64,000 nucleotides of DNA. Origin: Stichopus chloronotus. Taxonomy: Eukaryota; Echinodermata; Holothuroidea; Aspidochirotida; Stichopodidae. A program made the translations under genes and the position numbers. Position 1 is the first letter of the stretch; the number at the start of each line of letters is the position of its first letter. The notes under the pieces were generated by a model that saw only the letters and a program-made list of their open reading frames with translations, made no database searches and was not told where the DNA came from. The stretch lies in assembly GCA_021234535.1 (NCBI GenBank), contig CM037838.1:30171969-30235968 (forward strand), given 5' to 3'. This document shows positions 1 through 12,745 of this stretch, piece by piece.

Positions 1-1144
1 TTGCTCGTTTTCAAAGAACTCGGGTGCCACTTGTTAATTTACAAAATAATACAAATATAATAATATAATACAAATATAATAAAACAAAAGTTTTCATGTC
101 ACATATGGTATTTCACCTGTCCTCCAATCCCCCGCCAACCCCTTCTCCTAAACTCTGGCCGGGTAACCCCGTCATCACTCACAAACAAAATGACAACAAA
201 GATTTCATGGGTTTTGTCATATTGGAGCTGAGGATGGAAAACTTTGTATAGCAATCAATATGGAAATATTGTAATCTGCATTCTATTATCATATCATGAA
301 GAGGATACTTCCGTAATATGGATTTCCTTAAAAAAATCTGGTACATCTCGTTAAAGTCATTTCGCAGATCCGATCTCCTACACACTTTTCCATATGTGGT
401 CCGTTCCGTCTGCTTGAATGTAATCGTTCCGTTTCTCGAACTTTTAGTTCTCTTAAAGTTCGATCTCTTAAAGCAAAACCAAAACATATTGTCTAAAGTA
501 CAAAAGGGAGGAATTAAGGAAAAGGGAACCACTATGCGACCTTCAAACGCTCCACTAAAATCTCACCTATCGGTACAAATGTCCTCCACACATGTCTACT
601 GACTGACTCCTGGCTACCATATAGATCTCTTTTCTCTCTTCTTACACGGTACAAAATTTCTGAAATGCGGTTTTTTCCCGTAATTTGATGAATGATCCTT
701 TAAATTGGCCATGACAAATTCGTTTTCTGTCTGTCTGTTTGTGTGTATCTGGACGTAATCAACGACGTCCAGCAGGGACTGACCAGCTCAGAATAAAGAC
801 TAGAGAAGTGTAACTCCAAAGAGTAGTAATAACAGTGTAGAATCGAGAAAAAGGCAGTGGTTAATACATACCCTCGAAATATGACACCGGCTGAGTGTGA
901 AAGCTTTTATCTCTTAAAAAATTATGTTCACTAGACAATTAAGTGTAATGTAATAAAGCGGAGAAATTGAATTTTTCGCACCACGTTACACAAACAAAAG
1001 ATACTTTATTTTTCAAAACAAAATATGGTTTGCTTGTGTTGGAGCGTGGCTGTTCCCGCCTTGTTCTTTTCTCTCTCTTTTTTTTTTCTTTCTTGACCAA
1101 AACCAATAGGTGGAGTAGATCTTGTCCTTCCCCGATGTTTACTT
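1..1144. other. No gene recognised
   Basis: AT-rich sequence. A 117-codon frame on the minus strand (179-532) and a 94-codon frame on the plus strand (318-602) overlap each other and neither resembles a family I know, so I treat both as chance. A pyrimidine-rich tract lies near 1068-1095. Confidence 0.6.
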
Positions 1145-1461
1145 AAAGGGAACAGGACGTTTCAAATGCACCATCATTGCATACGAACAAAATAGGATTA
1201 GACATTGTTAAACCATTCAGTCTCACCAATGAACGTCTGCAAAGGTATCAACTCCTCAAAATATTACGTTAAATATAAGTTACAGAAGATGTATCATTTG
1301 AATTTTTAAAAGTTTGGGTGAACAACCTTTTTATGAGCAACAAATGACTAAACTTCTACCAGTGAAACACTTGTTTCGCAAAAAGAAGACCAACGTCCTT
1401 CTTTATTTTCAATAATCTGAATATTGCTTTTAAAAATACGACCTTTCCTGCAAAACAAACG
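1145..1461 (+). repeat. Dispersed repeat R1, copy A
   Basis: This segment aligns by eye along its whole length with 53178-53503, and its first ~100 bases also align with 52132-52243. Shared blocks include GGGAACAG/GGGTAACA at the start, TTTCAAATGCACCA (with copy B), TTCAGTCTCACCAAT, GATG(C/T)ATCATTTGAA, AAAGTTTGGGT, GTGAAACACTT and AAAACAAAC at the end. Small indels separate the blocks, as expected of old interspersed repeat copies. No terminal inverted repeats, target-site duplications or coding frame are visible, so the class is unknown. Confidence 0.75.
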
Positions 1462-1527
1462 CCACATTTCTCTTTATCTAGTGGTCAGATAAAAGAAAGA
1501 TCTTATTCACTTTCTGTGAGAGGAGAT

Positions 1528-1541
1528 GGGGGGGGGGGGGG
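1528..1541. repeat. Poly-G run (14 bp)
   Basis: Fourteen consecutive G, one of 14 G or C homopolymers of at least 10 bases in the window. Confidence 0.95.
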
Positions 1542-2719
1542 AGTTGTTAAATGGTATCAGTAGTTTAGTTGAACACGGATTCCATAGCTGTATAAAAATG
1601 GAATTCGACAATATTGACAACGAAATAATTTCTAAGAGATCAATGTCTTTTTGTACGCTTATGTTCGTGTTACCACATATTCGAAACCCTGCACTGTATC
1701 GTGGAATGTTACATTCTGCACGAGTCACGAAGACTGCTAAACCGAAATAAAATGAGTTCGAATCCTTCATAAATTCTAAAATAACCGCACTTGGATTTTC
1801 TCTTTTGTTTTTCGAAGGGCACAATTTTGACTTATTACTATTTTCCCCTGAAATTAAAAATTTCTAGGGTACAAAGTTGATGAGTTGTGATCAGAATGAA
1901 GTCACTTGTTTTCTCAGCTTACAGTCGGAAGCCCCCTGGGGTCGACGTCGGCAATGTGTGGCTACTCTAGTCCCGTCTTTTGAATGCTCATGTCGTATTT
2001 TAACTGCATATATGCGCTATATATACGTTACTTCGTGGCGCACGAGTCGGAGAGGAAAAAAACGTTACCGTAACAGATTTATATCCCTTAAAAATGTTCC
2101 TTGATAGATTTTTCGTTGTGACAGACAGTAAATTCTGAATTACGATTTTAATTTATTGAGCTCACCCGCCATGCAACATATCATGGTCATAGAAATTACA
2201 ACATGACAGTAGAAATGAAATGAGATAAAGTATAAATTAATCGTCTTGGCGGGAGTGATTTCTCGGGTCGAAGTGAATTGGAGCTCTTTCAGTGGAATTG
2301 CTGGGAGAAATGAGTGTCTACTTGCATGCATATCATAATGTATAATGTGTCTAAATGGATGGTGTTACATACAGGAGCTGTGCCGGGTTATCATGACACA
2401 TTCAGCCCGTCGTATTGCAACTGTTGACTTACGGGCTGCAACTTACTTTCATGTTAAAATGAAATTAAGAAAGGAGATACGGACACAATACCCGAATTAT
2501 CGTATATCACGTCGCCCAAATATATTATCTTACACGAATGAAGACTCACACGGCACAATCATGCTGTTAACGCATATGACGAACGACTCTACAAAAGTAA
2601 ATAGCAAGTACAGAATCTTTTTGTTGATGTCACATGATTTGGTAAAAACATTCATTATGACAATGATAATTAAAGATACAGAAGCCAAAGGACATGAAAG
2701 TCATTACTTTCTATTTCCA
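1542..2719. other. No gene recognised
   Basis: Open frames are 75 codons or shorter until a 141-codon plus-strand frame begins at 2345. That frame runs straight into the AT/GT microsatellite and ends in a Val-Cys-Val-Tyr string encoded by the repeat, so it is not supported as a gene. Confidence 0.55.
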
Positions 2720-2779
2720 ATATATATATATATGCGTGTGTGTGTGTGTGTGTATGTATATATAGACTAGACTAGACTA
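2720..2779. repeat. Compound AT/GT microsatellite plus GACTA triplication
   Basis: An (AT)n block at 2720-2733 passes into (GT)n at 2736-2753, a short TA block, and three tandem copies of the pentamer GACTA at about 2765-2779. Confidence 0.9.
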
Positions 2780-2925
2780 CTTCAAAATTTTAAAATTTTA
2801 TGACTTTAAGGGAAGCAGAATCATTGTTCTCAAGTTATTTCATTCAGAATTTAATACAGGTACAGTTAAGTCATACAGTTTGGAAGGAAAGGCACTCTTG
2901 CGTTTGTGTTTATTATTGTCACTAG

Positions 2926-3062
2926 TATCCAGGACAAACCCGCACAACAGGTGTAATAAACGATTTTCAGTAATAAGTTGATATATTATTATACCCAATA
3001 TCTAGGACAAAGTTGCACAACTGGGTGTAGTAATCTGTTTCCATTAATGAGTTGCAGTGTTT
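2926..3062 (+). repeat. Two-copy degenerate tandem, 73-bp period
   Basis: TATCCAGGACAAA at 2926 recurs as TATCTAGGACAAA at 2999. The alignment continues through GCACAAC, GGTGTA(A/G)TAA and TAAT(A/G)AGTTG. Both units diverge by substitutions with little length change, so this is an old local duplication. Confidence 0.7.
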
Positions 3063-6000
3063 CTATAGAAACCTTTTATACAGCTTCCCATCAGCGGTTC
3101 AACGTTGATACATTTAATATGAGCGAACGAGGGCCTTGTTTATTTCTGTTTTGTAAACATTGTCATTACGAACTCCGTGGCAGATGCGTCTTCAAGGGGA
3201 ATTAAAAATTATTAGCACATTTTCCGTTGGGTTTACACGGAGACTGAAGTACGTACGTTTACACGTTGTATGTTTACTGAAATTGGGATGAATGTCGAAT
3301 CAACTCACGACCACGCAGTAATGGAAGCCAACATGCCAACCTGAGCCAAATTGTAGAGGTGGAAGATTTTATCTGCATAGTAGGAATTGTTTACTCCGGG
3401 ACAAGGGATAAAGAGCTCCCTCAATCAGATGTGCAAAACTAGTATCGTGAGTATCGTGCAGTTTACGATCCTCCAACATATACTCAAGGATCAAGGGAGT
3501 GATCCACTTCCAATCCTTTCCTCTGGTTTGGCCCTACTATGTAGCATGGAGGTCCAATACGTTTACCACTCTTATTGATTTTCACCAATAATTGAAGTGC
3601 TAACAACATCATCAGGTTGTGTTTCTCCCTGTCTTGTCTTGTTTTGTTTGTTTGTTTATTTTTTGTTTTCTTTTTGGTTAACACGCCCAAATGGCAGCTG
3701 CCCCCTCACTGTGCTTTTTTGTTCTACATCCTGATAGCAACATAATCTTGTGTAACGTCACTGTAGCAACAGCAACGGTGTATTGTTAAAGGCCGATCGA
3801 GGGGGGGGGGGGGTGATACCGGTGACTCCTCTAGGTCCAGCGGACTGTGTGCCTTGAAAAGACTGGAAGTGAGAGTGGAGACAAGTGCAATTCCCCGAAG
3901 GACCCACAATCCTTCGGTAAGGGTTTTCACCTGTTTTTGAATGGTACCTCTGTCATATTTTTGTCATATCCAACGAGCATATTATTGCTCCGCACACACC
4001 TCAATAATTATGACACCCACATGTGACCTTTTGACAGGACAGTAACTATATACAAAGATTATGATACAGGGAACCGTACAGAAACATAGGTATAAATACA
4101 TTGACGATTTCCCTCCGGGCATGGAAAATATCGCTAGCGTTCACTTACTTGTGGTAACAGCTTGGGATAGAGGGATGTTATATTTTAATGTGAAATGCAC
4201 CGAAACGAGGCCGACACACCACCCATCTGCTGTTGAACAGTAAGCAACGTATAGTGTACACGTCAGATGTCTGTGAAACTTTGGTTCATTCTTGCGAGAC
4301 AAACAACACACGAAAAATCTAAACATGATCACAGTGCCTAACGTATGTATATATTATGTATCCTTTGATGTATTCATCAAGTAGTGGTGTGATTTACCGT
4401 TGAGATTTAAAGAAATCGATTTTATGTTGCGCACAACAAAATAAGTGCATTCTGGCAGAACGTCTCAATTATGATTTGAACTCCCCCTGGGTCTCTTAGT
4501 AGCTTCCCCCCATTGCTATTAAACTTGCTTAAGGGGTATTGCACTAGCCTTGCACTTGCGGAATCACGAGAAATATTTCAATCTTCACTTACGACTTCAT
4601 TACTTACTTCCCTGTTTGTGGTTAATGAGCTCGTTCCCGAAACACAGGCCATGTTTCAAACTTATGACCATGAATGGTGCTCACACATGCCAGACAACTT
4701 TACCACCAGGACAGATTTGTAAAAGACCAGAATCTGCTATTGGATCAGATCAATGTATCGTGCACTCTATGTTTTCAATTGGACGTGAATTCCATGCTTT
4801 AGCAACAGAAGTATTGTTTTTGTTTTCGTGATTTCATTCTGGAAACTATTCCGGGCCCTCTTAAAAATGCACGGACGATGTATTGCCATATGACTAACAG
4901 AATATGCCCTGAGCCATCTTTAGTTTGCAAGTCTTCCAGAAAAATTTTGGGATCATAATAGGTTCGTTTTTCTTTTACGATAGTTACATTACGTGCAAAC
5001 ATTTCGGGACTGATTGATACGTCATATCTCTTTTTTATGTAAGAATATGTAATACAACTGACGGAATTACGCAATGTTATTAAGTGTTTATGCAGAAAGA
5101 AGTGCATTGTGGGTAATGGTCAAAATGGCCTCACAAAATTTGCCTACTCTAACGGACGAGGAAAGAACCATTCTTCTGCAGGAGCGAAAATCTAACATTT
5201 TGCTGCCAGATTGTCCTAGGTGGAAATTGTAGTAAGCCTGCTCTTTTACGCCGGTTGATCGCATGACTTAAGAGAGACAATTATGGTGTTAACAGGAAAG
5301 TCGAACGTCCTGATAAGTATCACATAAAACACATTTTATAGGACTTCGACTGATTATGCGATTTCATTTTCAAATTTTCTTCAATGTCCATGCAAGCCTC
5401 TCAGCAAATTTGTAAAAGTCTTAAACGAAGATGTATCTTATTAATTATGATTGTCTTAAGGCATTCCCTGTTTTTATTTGATATTTAACTATTTTGATTT
5501 CTTGAGTATTTCATTACGTGGAGAAAAAAAGGAATATTGATTACAACTTAATGATATATCGCTTTAAAAACAACTCGACTTTTCTTTTCGATGTGCATTC
5601 ACAAAGTTTATTGGACACATTTTTTTTTTCGTCGTTACTCCGGACGGCAGACTTGCTGAAGGTTTACGCTTCCAGCCATGCGTAAAAGGGCAACTATAAT
5701 CCAAATTCGCTTGTCAAATATTAATTACGATACAAGAAAACCGTCAAAATGATATATTTGATCGACCCTGGGTAGCTAAGCGAAACTGAAGAGAATCTTG
5801 AGGTGAAACTTGGTTGATGTATAATACTTGTGTTGCCTTACTTTTTCTTCAGACTTGAATTTGAAACACAGAAGCATGTGCTAAGTTAAACAAAACATAA
5901 ATATTCTTTGGATTGTCTATACACAAAGCATTACACATCAAATATGAAAGCTACATTATGGTTTTTATAATGAATATACAATCAAGCCGTACGAAAAAAA

Positions 6001-7278
6001 AGACTCCTTATATTGATTCCATATTCCCGCGTGACGTTTTTATCATGTGACACAATACAGACGACAGAAAAGAGACTTGCATTTGGTTGACAAACTCCGA
6101 GAAGTCTTGTAATATCGGTTAGTCAATCATCTATGACTGCTATGTTTAGATAACCAAATACTCTTTAATAGCCCATAGCTGATTACGTCACGCAAATCAT
6201 TGTTTTTTTTTTTGTTCTCAGTGTTGTGACAATTTGATTTTTTTGGCTATGGAATCATTCCAGTTTTTCCAGCGATTTTATTAGCTGAATGCCTCATCAC
6301 AATGCAACGTATAACATATAGATGATCTGTAACGGAAGTAACCGATATGATGAAAGCTAAGTTAATGAACCTATCTGCTGTTTTATATTCCCGACCCCAA
6401 ATATCGACCTATCCCGGACATCCTCGTTAATAAGAAAGCTTGAAAAAAAACTAAACAAAAGTAACAAACAATCCCAAATATTTGCTCTCCTTGACTAGTA
6501 TTATTCATTAAACCAATAACGGAGCCATTGCAAACAACACAATTTGCTGTTTTATTCGGGAAAACTCCTTTAATGGGTATCGGATTGAATGGACTATTTT
6601 ATCTGTAGCAGGCTTATTAGTTCAAAGTACCACATTCCAAACGAATTTTATTTAAATTCTCCTATTAATCAAACGATTAAAAAGTTAATATAATTTGTTC
6701 ACAAAATTTTAAAACACTGAGTTTCGTATCTCTTTCAACATCCAACTTTGATCCCTGACATTTCATCCCATGTACCTTATATTGTCTTAAGTGATTTCTC
6801 ATACAATCTTTCGTTAGTTTGAACCATATGTTACCTGCTTCAATTATTAACCACAGTTACAAATTTTTCCCAATGTTTTATTTAATAACGTTTTGTTTTT
6901 GTTAAAAATTTTACCAGTGTCTCAAGTTGATAAAGAAATTTAATTATTGACCTCTCGAGATTACATTAGAATGAGACCTCCATCTGCTACCAATTGCCCC
7001 ATCCATCCATCCATTTGGAATAATTAGACAATCCTCTCGTTGGTCAGAAACAGGTAGAATTAATAAATAATCAAGAACAAGAGAGACCAATTTGTGAAGA
7101 GAAATGAATAGTCTCATCACAGGCTGGAAGATGGCAAAATACTTTCATATATTTAACTTTCAACAGGGATAGTATAATATGACAGAGTTGTGCAATATTT
7201 TGCAAATTGTACACAGGTATCGTAATTCTTGCAGGGCAAAACCTGCCATATGGGATCTACGATGACCCCACTAAACCA
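3063..7278. other. No gene recognised
   Basis: Intergenic-looking sequence with short scattered open frames (102 codons at most). A good-looking acceptor ending TTTTTCTTCAG at about 5853 is followed by only eleven open codons and no donor. A G13 run lies at 3801-3813. Confidence 0.5.
3801..3813. repeat. Poly-G run (13 bp)
   Basis: Thirteen consecutive G following CGATCGA. Confidence 0.95.
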
Positions 7279-7321
7279 CCCCCCCCCCCACCACACACAC
7301 ACACACCACACACACACACAC
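7279..7321. repeat. C11 run and (CA)n microsatellite
   Basis: Eleven C are followed by two CA-repeat blocks separated by a CACCACA interruption. Confidence 0.9.
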
Positions 7322-7729
7322 TCACCCTAGCTAACCAGAGTGAAGGATTAACGTTGTAAATTTCGAAAAGTTAGTCAAAAATATCATTGAAGGGAATACT
7401 ATATGTCTCAATCTTCATTAAAAGTTTCATTTCGGCAAAGTTTGTGTCCGTTAAATGTCACGAAATATTCCACGTGTAAAACTTACTCACAATGCCTACT
7501 TACAAACAATGCCTTCTCTCAGAGACTGGGGTTGAAAACTTAATCCCCTCCCAGATCCCTTCGACTTTTTTTTAATTTTTCAATCTTTTAATTTAATAAC
7601 AGTTTAGGAATAATTCAAGATAATAAAGGAACATTGCAATAAATTGTGTCTTCTTTTATTTTGTATTCTATAGTTGTAGGCCATGGTTGTAGAGTGTAGA
7701 CAACTTAGTCACTCGGTGTGTGCTGTTAC

Positions 7730-7946
7730 AACCGATAATGTAACACGAACCGATAATTTAGTAAAGCATCAACCGGTAATGTAAAACGAGCAGGTAATGT
7801 AGTAAAATATAAGCGATCATGTAAAACGAACAGATAACGTAATAACTAATGAACCGATAATGTTAGAACCGACAACGTAGTAAAAAAAAAATTACCCACA
7901 ATGTAGTAATCGATAGTGTAGTAAACAAAGAACCGATAATATAGTT
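7730..7946 (+). repeat. Decayed minisatellite, ~20-bp unit, about 11 units
   Basis: The motif AACCGATAATGTAGTAAA recurs in diverged form roughly every 19-20 bases: ACCGATAATGTAACACG, ACCGATAATTTAGTAAAG, ACCGGTAATGTAAAACG, GCGATCATGTAAAACG, ACCGACAACGTAGTAAA and ACCGATAATATAGTT among others. Most substitutions fall at a few positions (A/G in the GATAA core, AAAACG versus AGTAAA at the end). The repeat is easily missed because no two units are identical. Confidence 0.75.
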
Positions 7947-8504
7947 ATGATAAATCTATATCTTTATAACTGATGTAACTAAGTGTAACTAACTAATAAG
8001 ACTAGATCCCACAAATGCATTGTGGTTTCGATGATACATTATGAGTCCCGCACGTTAAGGCAAGAATGTGGAACATGCTTGGTTTTTGTAGTATTTCAGT
8101 AATTTATCATACCAGCAATCGATATCAAACAACAGCTATACACAACGACATCTGCTGACCTAAGATGATGATTGATAGTTATCATGATTACATTACATTG
8201 CATCACGATAATATGTAGAAACGCATGATGAATAATAGGAGACATGTCGAATCTCCATGTCTGGGGAGTTTATACGTACATGTTGTTATCCAAATGATTC
8301 CCTGTTAAGAAAGTGTCTTTTGAATTGACTCCATTAAGATTTATAGGATTCTTTACCTAATATCGAAAGCCTACATACGAAATATCTGCCAAAGTTTTCC
8401 TTGAGATATCGTGTTTACATAATTTTCACAATTTGACCCTGTCGATTCTGTTGCTGGTGTCATAAAGTTGTTTCGTCATAGTGGACATTGCTTATGACTA
8501 ATGC

Positions 8505-8880
8505 ATTGTAATGATGGCAGCTATTTTGTTCTTCGCAGCCATCTTGATGTTTACAATGTTAGTAACAAAGTGATGTTTTACTATTTGGCAATGTACTTTA
8601 ACGTCAGTTATTTCAAAAACCATTTTAGTAGTTTTCGGTGGAGCTTATTACCGATATGGAGTAATTTTTGCGGCCATTTTAATTTTAGCCGCCATCTTGG
8701 ATTTGTTGTATTTTGCTCTGTTATCACATCAAACACTTACCTTAAAAGCACATTTTAATGGCGTTTGATTCATTTTAAGGTGCTGTAAGTTTCTTCAAAC
8801 CAGCTTATTGCTGATTTTTTGTAATCATGGCGGCCATTTCTAATATGGCAACAATCTTGGTTTTAGAGACAGAAAGTGAG
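8505..8880 (+). repeat. Degenerate tandem of ~155 bp with GGCGGCCAT / CCATCTTGG cores
   Basis: Three units share a core: GATGGCAGCTATTTTG...GCAGCCATCTTG (about 8511-8546), TGCGGCCATTTTAATTTTAG...CCATCTTGG (about 8669-8700), and ATGGCGGCCATTTCTAATATG...ACAATCTTGG (about 8826-8860). The ATCTTG steps are at 8541, 8694 and 8854, spacings of 153 and 160. An 85-codon frame across it (8501-8758) is a by-product of the repeat. Modules of this type are, from memory, common interspersed repeats in aquatic animals. Confidence 0.6.
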
Positions 8881-10180
8881 ATAGCCCCTATAATCTTAGC
8901 TTACTTTCCATTCACAGGTTACACTGGTGCAAAATTTCATGTTTACCTCCAAACGTAAAGATACTGTACAAAGATCACTTAAAATCATCACTAACCGTTA
9001 CATTCCTATCGTAGTCTACACGTAGAAGCAGCAAATACGGTATACTGATGTAATATGACACGAATAATGCAATATACTTCCGTATGGTCTATCGAGGAGA
9101 CATACCGTATCGTCCACTCTGTCAAACGTACATCAATAACTCTGTTACCACATACAACCGTTGTTTTGCTAGTTTAAATCAGAACTTTAGAGAGAATATA
9201 ATTGTCTTGAATAAGACGCATAAGTCTTGTAGGTATATAAAAAGTATAAAAAAATTGATTACAATATAGGTTTAGTTTACCAACTCACGAGTCGAATCAT
9301 TTACTTATTTAAAAAAAACTTATAACCGTTTTAATCAGGAAAAAATGTGAACCCCCACTACTTTATACGATTTCTCAAATACGATGTATGCGAAACTCCC
9401 TGGCGATTTGCGTTGCAATACGAGACGAAGATAACTTATGATAGAAAAAATATCTCATTTTTGTCCTCCACCGAATGTTCTTAAATGAATCTCGAAAAAT
9501 GAAAGCAAAAATCTTTGGTTGAGTTTTATACTTTGGCATATTCTCCACTTGGGTAGTTTTAAAGTTAGCTAAAAGATAAAATATAGCTGTGGGATTAAGA
9601 AGTATAGGTGGCTAATTTGGCGTCCCTTAGGACAACACAAGGCTAATTCTTACGGTCATTCACTCTCTCGCTTCACAACCATACGGTTGTCTATTTTACA
9701 ACGACCATGAAAAACACGTTTAAACTATAGCATATGGTATTTTATCATATTGAAATTCAAGTGTAGCAGCCCTCCACCGTAAACATAATTATGTGTATAG
9801 TTTTCATTTTTCTCTCTGTAGTTTTGGATACCGGTCTGGTGATGAGGAGGGATACAGGTTTTCTTATTAATTACAATTCTGGTACAATGTAGTCTTGTCA
9901 CGTTACAACCGTAGAACTTAATACGAAAAACATCAATGATACTACTGAGAATACACCAAATAAGGAAAGAGCTCGCTACGGTCTACTAACTGAGGAATGG
10001 GGGAATACATGGGGACATGTCACCGTCTGTCCCGTAGGTACCTATAGGGGAATGCATGGCCACATTCCATTAATGGGTACAGTATATGAGCGAAGAAAGA
10101 CTTTTCGACTTCATTGAATAGTATGGGTGATCATGAAGTGTCCACTTCAGATTTTTTCTTGGGCGGTCACTTTGTGTGTG
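8881..10180. other. No gene recognised
   Basis: The only feature noted is a possible 36-nt exon at 9822-9857: a strong pyrimidine tract ending TTTCTCTCTGTAG, then CAG|GTTTTC at the far end. Its donor is weak, so I do not annotate it. Confidence 0.45.
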
Positions 10181-10206
10181 TTTTTTTTTTGTGGGGGGGG
10201 GGGGGG
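10181..10206. repeat. T10 followed by G14
   Basis: T10 (10181-10190), GT, then fourteen G (10193-10206). Confidence 0.95.
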
Positions 10207-10588
10207 TTGCACGCTTCGATTAGAGTGTTGATCAATCACATCTGCCACACATCTGCTGATCACCAATGTTCTCCTAACACATATGCAGTATGCACAGGAT
10301 ACGGTTAAAATTTCATGAAGTTATCCGATCTTACCCTTTATTGTCCAAATTAAATCTAAATCCCTGACTCAGTGACACCTGCATGAAAACCTTGTCTTAC
10401 TTTACAAGGAACGCAATTTGGGGTTAGTACTGCAAAGGATTTGAAAAATACAAAGCAGGACAAGTGTACAAAAGCTTATTTTAGTCGGACATCTAATTAT
10501 TACCCTTTTAGCTGCACTTCACTGGCCCATCTCTTTCTTTTTTGTTTTGGTTTTTTATCAACTGATTATGTAATACACAGGTTAATAC

Positions 10589-10687
10589 CAGGGAGGCGCA
10601 ATAGGGGATGGCTATTATGCACCTCCTGTTCAAACCAGGGAGGTGCTAGCACCTCCCTGGTCAAACCAGGCACCTCCCTGTTCAAAC
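10589..10687 (+). repeat. Cluster of three short palindromic elements
   Basis: Three related inverted repeats lie in tandem. E1 (10589-10628) has arms CAGGGAGGCGCAATAG and CTATTATGCACCTCCTG around a 7-base loop. E2 (10636-10659) is the same sequence without a loop; with two flanking bases per side it is a perfect 28-bp palindrome (10634-10661), arms ACCAGGGAGGTGCT. E3 (10667-10680) is CAGG joined to CACCTCCCTG, as if the middle of E2 were deleted. The spacers are near-identical: TTCAAAC (10629-10635), GTCAAAC (10660-10666) and TTCAAAC (10681-10687). A fourth member is at 53074-53099. The overlapping 91- and 142-codon frames (from 10441 and 10643) are not supported as genes. Confidence 0.85.
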
Positions 10688-10689
10688 GT

Positions 10690-12745
10690 AGGGTCGAAAA
10701 CGGGTACAGACACTAGGCTAATTCTGTGCAGCGGTTTAACGGAAAAATTGTTCAATGAATATACAACCGGGCTTGCTTTTAATCCAGTCATGGAAAAAAA
10801 AAGGTATTACTGTACGTATTTACGTTTAAAAAGGAAGCTCTGTGGGGCATACTTTGCCAAAGCCTTTGAAAGGTACAAAAAAAAAACAGGTACTAATAAT
10901 GAAAGTTGGAGAATTCGGAGTTTTCTTCCTATCTGCGCATGTGCTATAGTTTACTTCTTTAGCACAATCAAATACTTTCTCTTCAAAAGGTGCAAAAGAG
11001 GAACTGTACCAAATCACTTTCAATCGTCGATGTTTCACAGGATGTCCTATGAAATTTATGCATTTCTATAATTAAATTGAAGGAACCCAGTTAAAAACTA
11101 ACTCCGTGACATCATGACCAAATACAATATTTTGCCTACCTGTAAAAAAAAACTCTACTACAGCTGTTCAAAATTGTGTTCCTTTTGATAATTTGATGGA
11201 ATAAATGTTTAAAGTGTATAACATAATAAACAGTGAAATAAAAACACTAGCTCTGTCACAATTTAATTTTCCATTTTAAATAGTATAATTTGTACTTGCT
11301 TTGAGTATCGTTTGTACCAGTAAAGTACCGGATTCTGTTAGGACAGAGTGGGGTAAATCAGTGTTGTCTCATTCCTTGCGACCTTCTCCAGAAAGTTCAT
11401 ACATAGATAATCTACTGAGAACTAATATTGACTTTGTGTGGGAGTGCATAACCATCTTGGGAACTAGTGATGATGACTTTTACCTCAATGGGTTATAAAG
11501 AGTAAAAATACACACTGTCAAAATTCATTTTAGCAATATTAATTTTAGAAGTGTTTAGTAATCTGAGTCTTATAATAAACATGCCCGGAAATGGAAGTTC
11601 ACCTTGGGAGTTCTCATCGATTAAGCCAGCTTTAATGTTAGTCGAGATTTATAAAAAAATATATAAGTGCAACATCATTACGATATATGTGAGTGCTTAC
11701 ATGTGTCTAAGAATATTTCAGTTTCCCAATTTAGATATTAGTGGTATGACTTGAGAAAAGTAAAGTTATATTAGACAGGTATAAGCAAACGCAATGCATC
11801 ATTTCATTTTGCTCTATTGAAAATTAGTATATGTTTATAGGCCAGACAAAAAAAATTAACATTTTAATTACGTTCTCAAGTCAACAATAAACGCAACTGA
11901 GACGTAGTACCATTATGAAACTCTTTAAGGGTCTGAATGATGAATCGAGAAAGTGAATAACAAATGGTGAACCATTGCAGATGGTGGAGGGTAAGAATTA
12001 ATTTTCGTCTACAAGGATCTTGTTATCAAAGTGATAAAATCATAGGCCGAACTTTCCTGGAATACTTTTTTTTTTAACTTCTTCACATCATATAGTGATT
12101 TATTACGCCAATCATTGCCACTTTTGATCCCATGTGTATGGGTTTTTTTTTAACTTTTAATCTGGTACATGCATATTCTCAGACGAAATTTGAAAAAAAA
12201 AAATCTAGCCTATTTTCGACAACCGAACAAAAAGTGTCGGATTTAAAGTTAAAGGTCTTTCATAAGAAAAGTATTTATGAAGACCAATCGCTACCCTATT
12301 ATACATCTTAAGTTTAAAGCTGGGTATCTCTCTTTCAAATATTGATATCACTTCTCTATGTAACACTCTCTCTTATTACATTAAGCTGATATTCCCCACA
12401 AGTGATATCTTGGAAGCAAGGAACAGGCGAGAAATTGTGCTATCCAGCACACCGTGGAGAAATGATCGTGTAAGTGCTGTATAGTTGGTAGGACATTAAT
12501 CTACAAATTTCGTTGCTGGCGGGAGGGTGGTGACGGTATATTACCGTTCGATGTACACCCACGGCATAACGTGACGATGAAAATTGCAGCGTCATTATTC
12601 AGTAATATACATTTGGAGGTATAAAAGGCAGGTGTAATCCTATAAACGTAATGGCCTATAGGTGATTAATGCTCTCTTTAATTTTTAGAGCACCTTTGAA
12701 GAGCAGCTATATGTTTAATCAATCTTTCCTGGCGTGAAACTGCAG
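10690..12745. other. No gene recognised
   Basis: Long A and T tracts (for example A9-10 near 10798 and 10879, T8-10 near 12066 and 12144) and scattered open frames that match nothing I recognise. Confidence 0.5.

Noticed and set aside
1754..1766. GAGTTCGAATCCT as a tRNA B box
   Set aside because: No A box or foldable cloverleaf lies upstream.
2345..2770. 141-codon open frame
   Set aside because: It terminates inside a GT/AT microsatellite, has no recognisable domain, and has no splice or promoter context.
9822..9857. 36-nt micro-exon (reads FGYRSGDEEGYR in one phase)
   Set aside because: Strong acceptor but weak donor (GTTTTC), and it is open in another phase as well.
10589..10687. CRISPR-like repeat-spacer array
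   Set aside because: Units are palindromes of unequal length with near-identical spacers in a eukaryotic context; nothing else suggests CRISPR.
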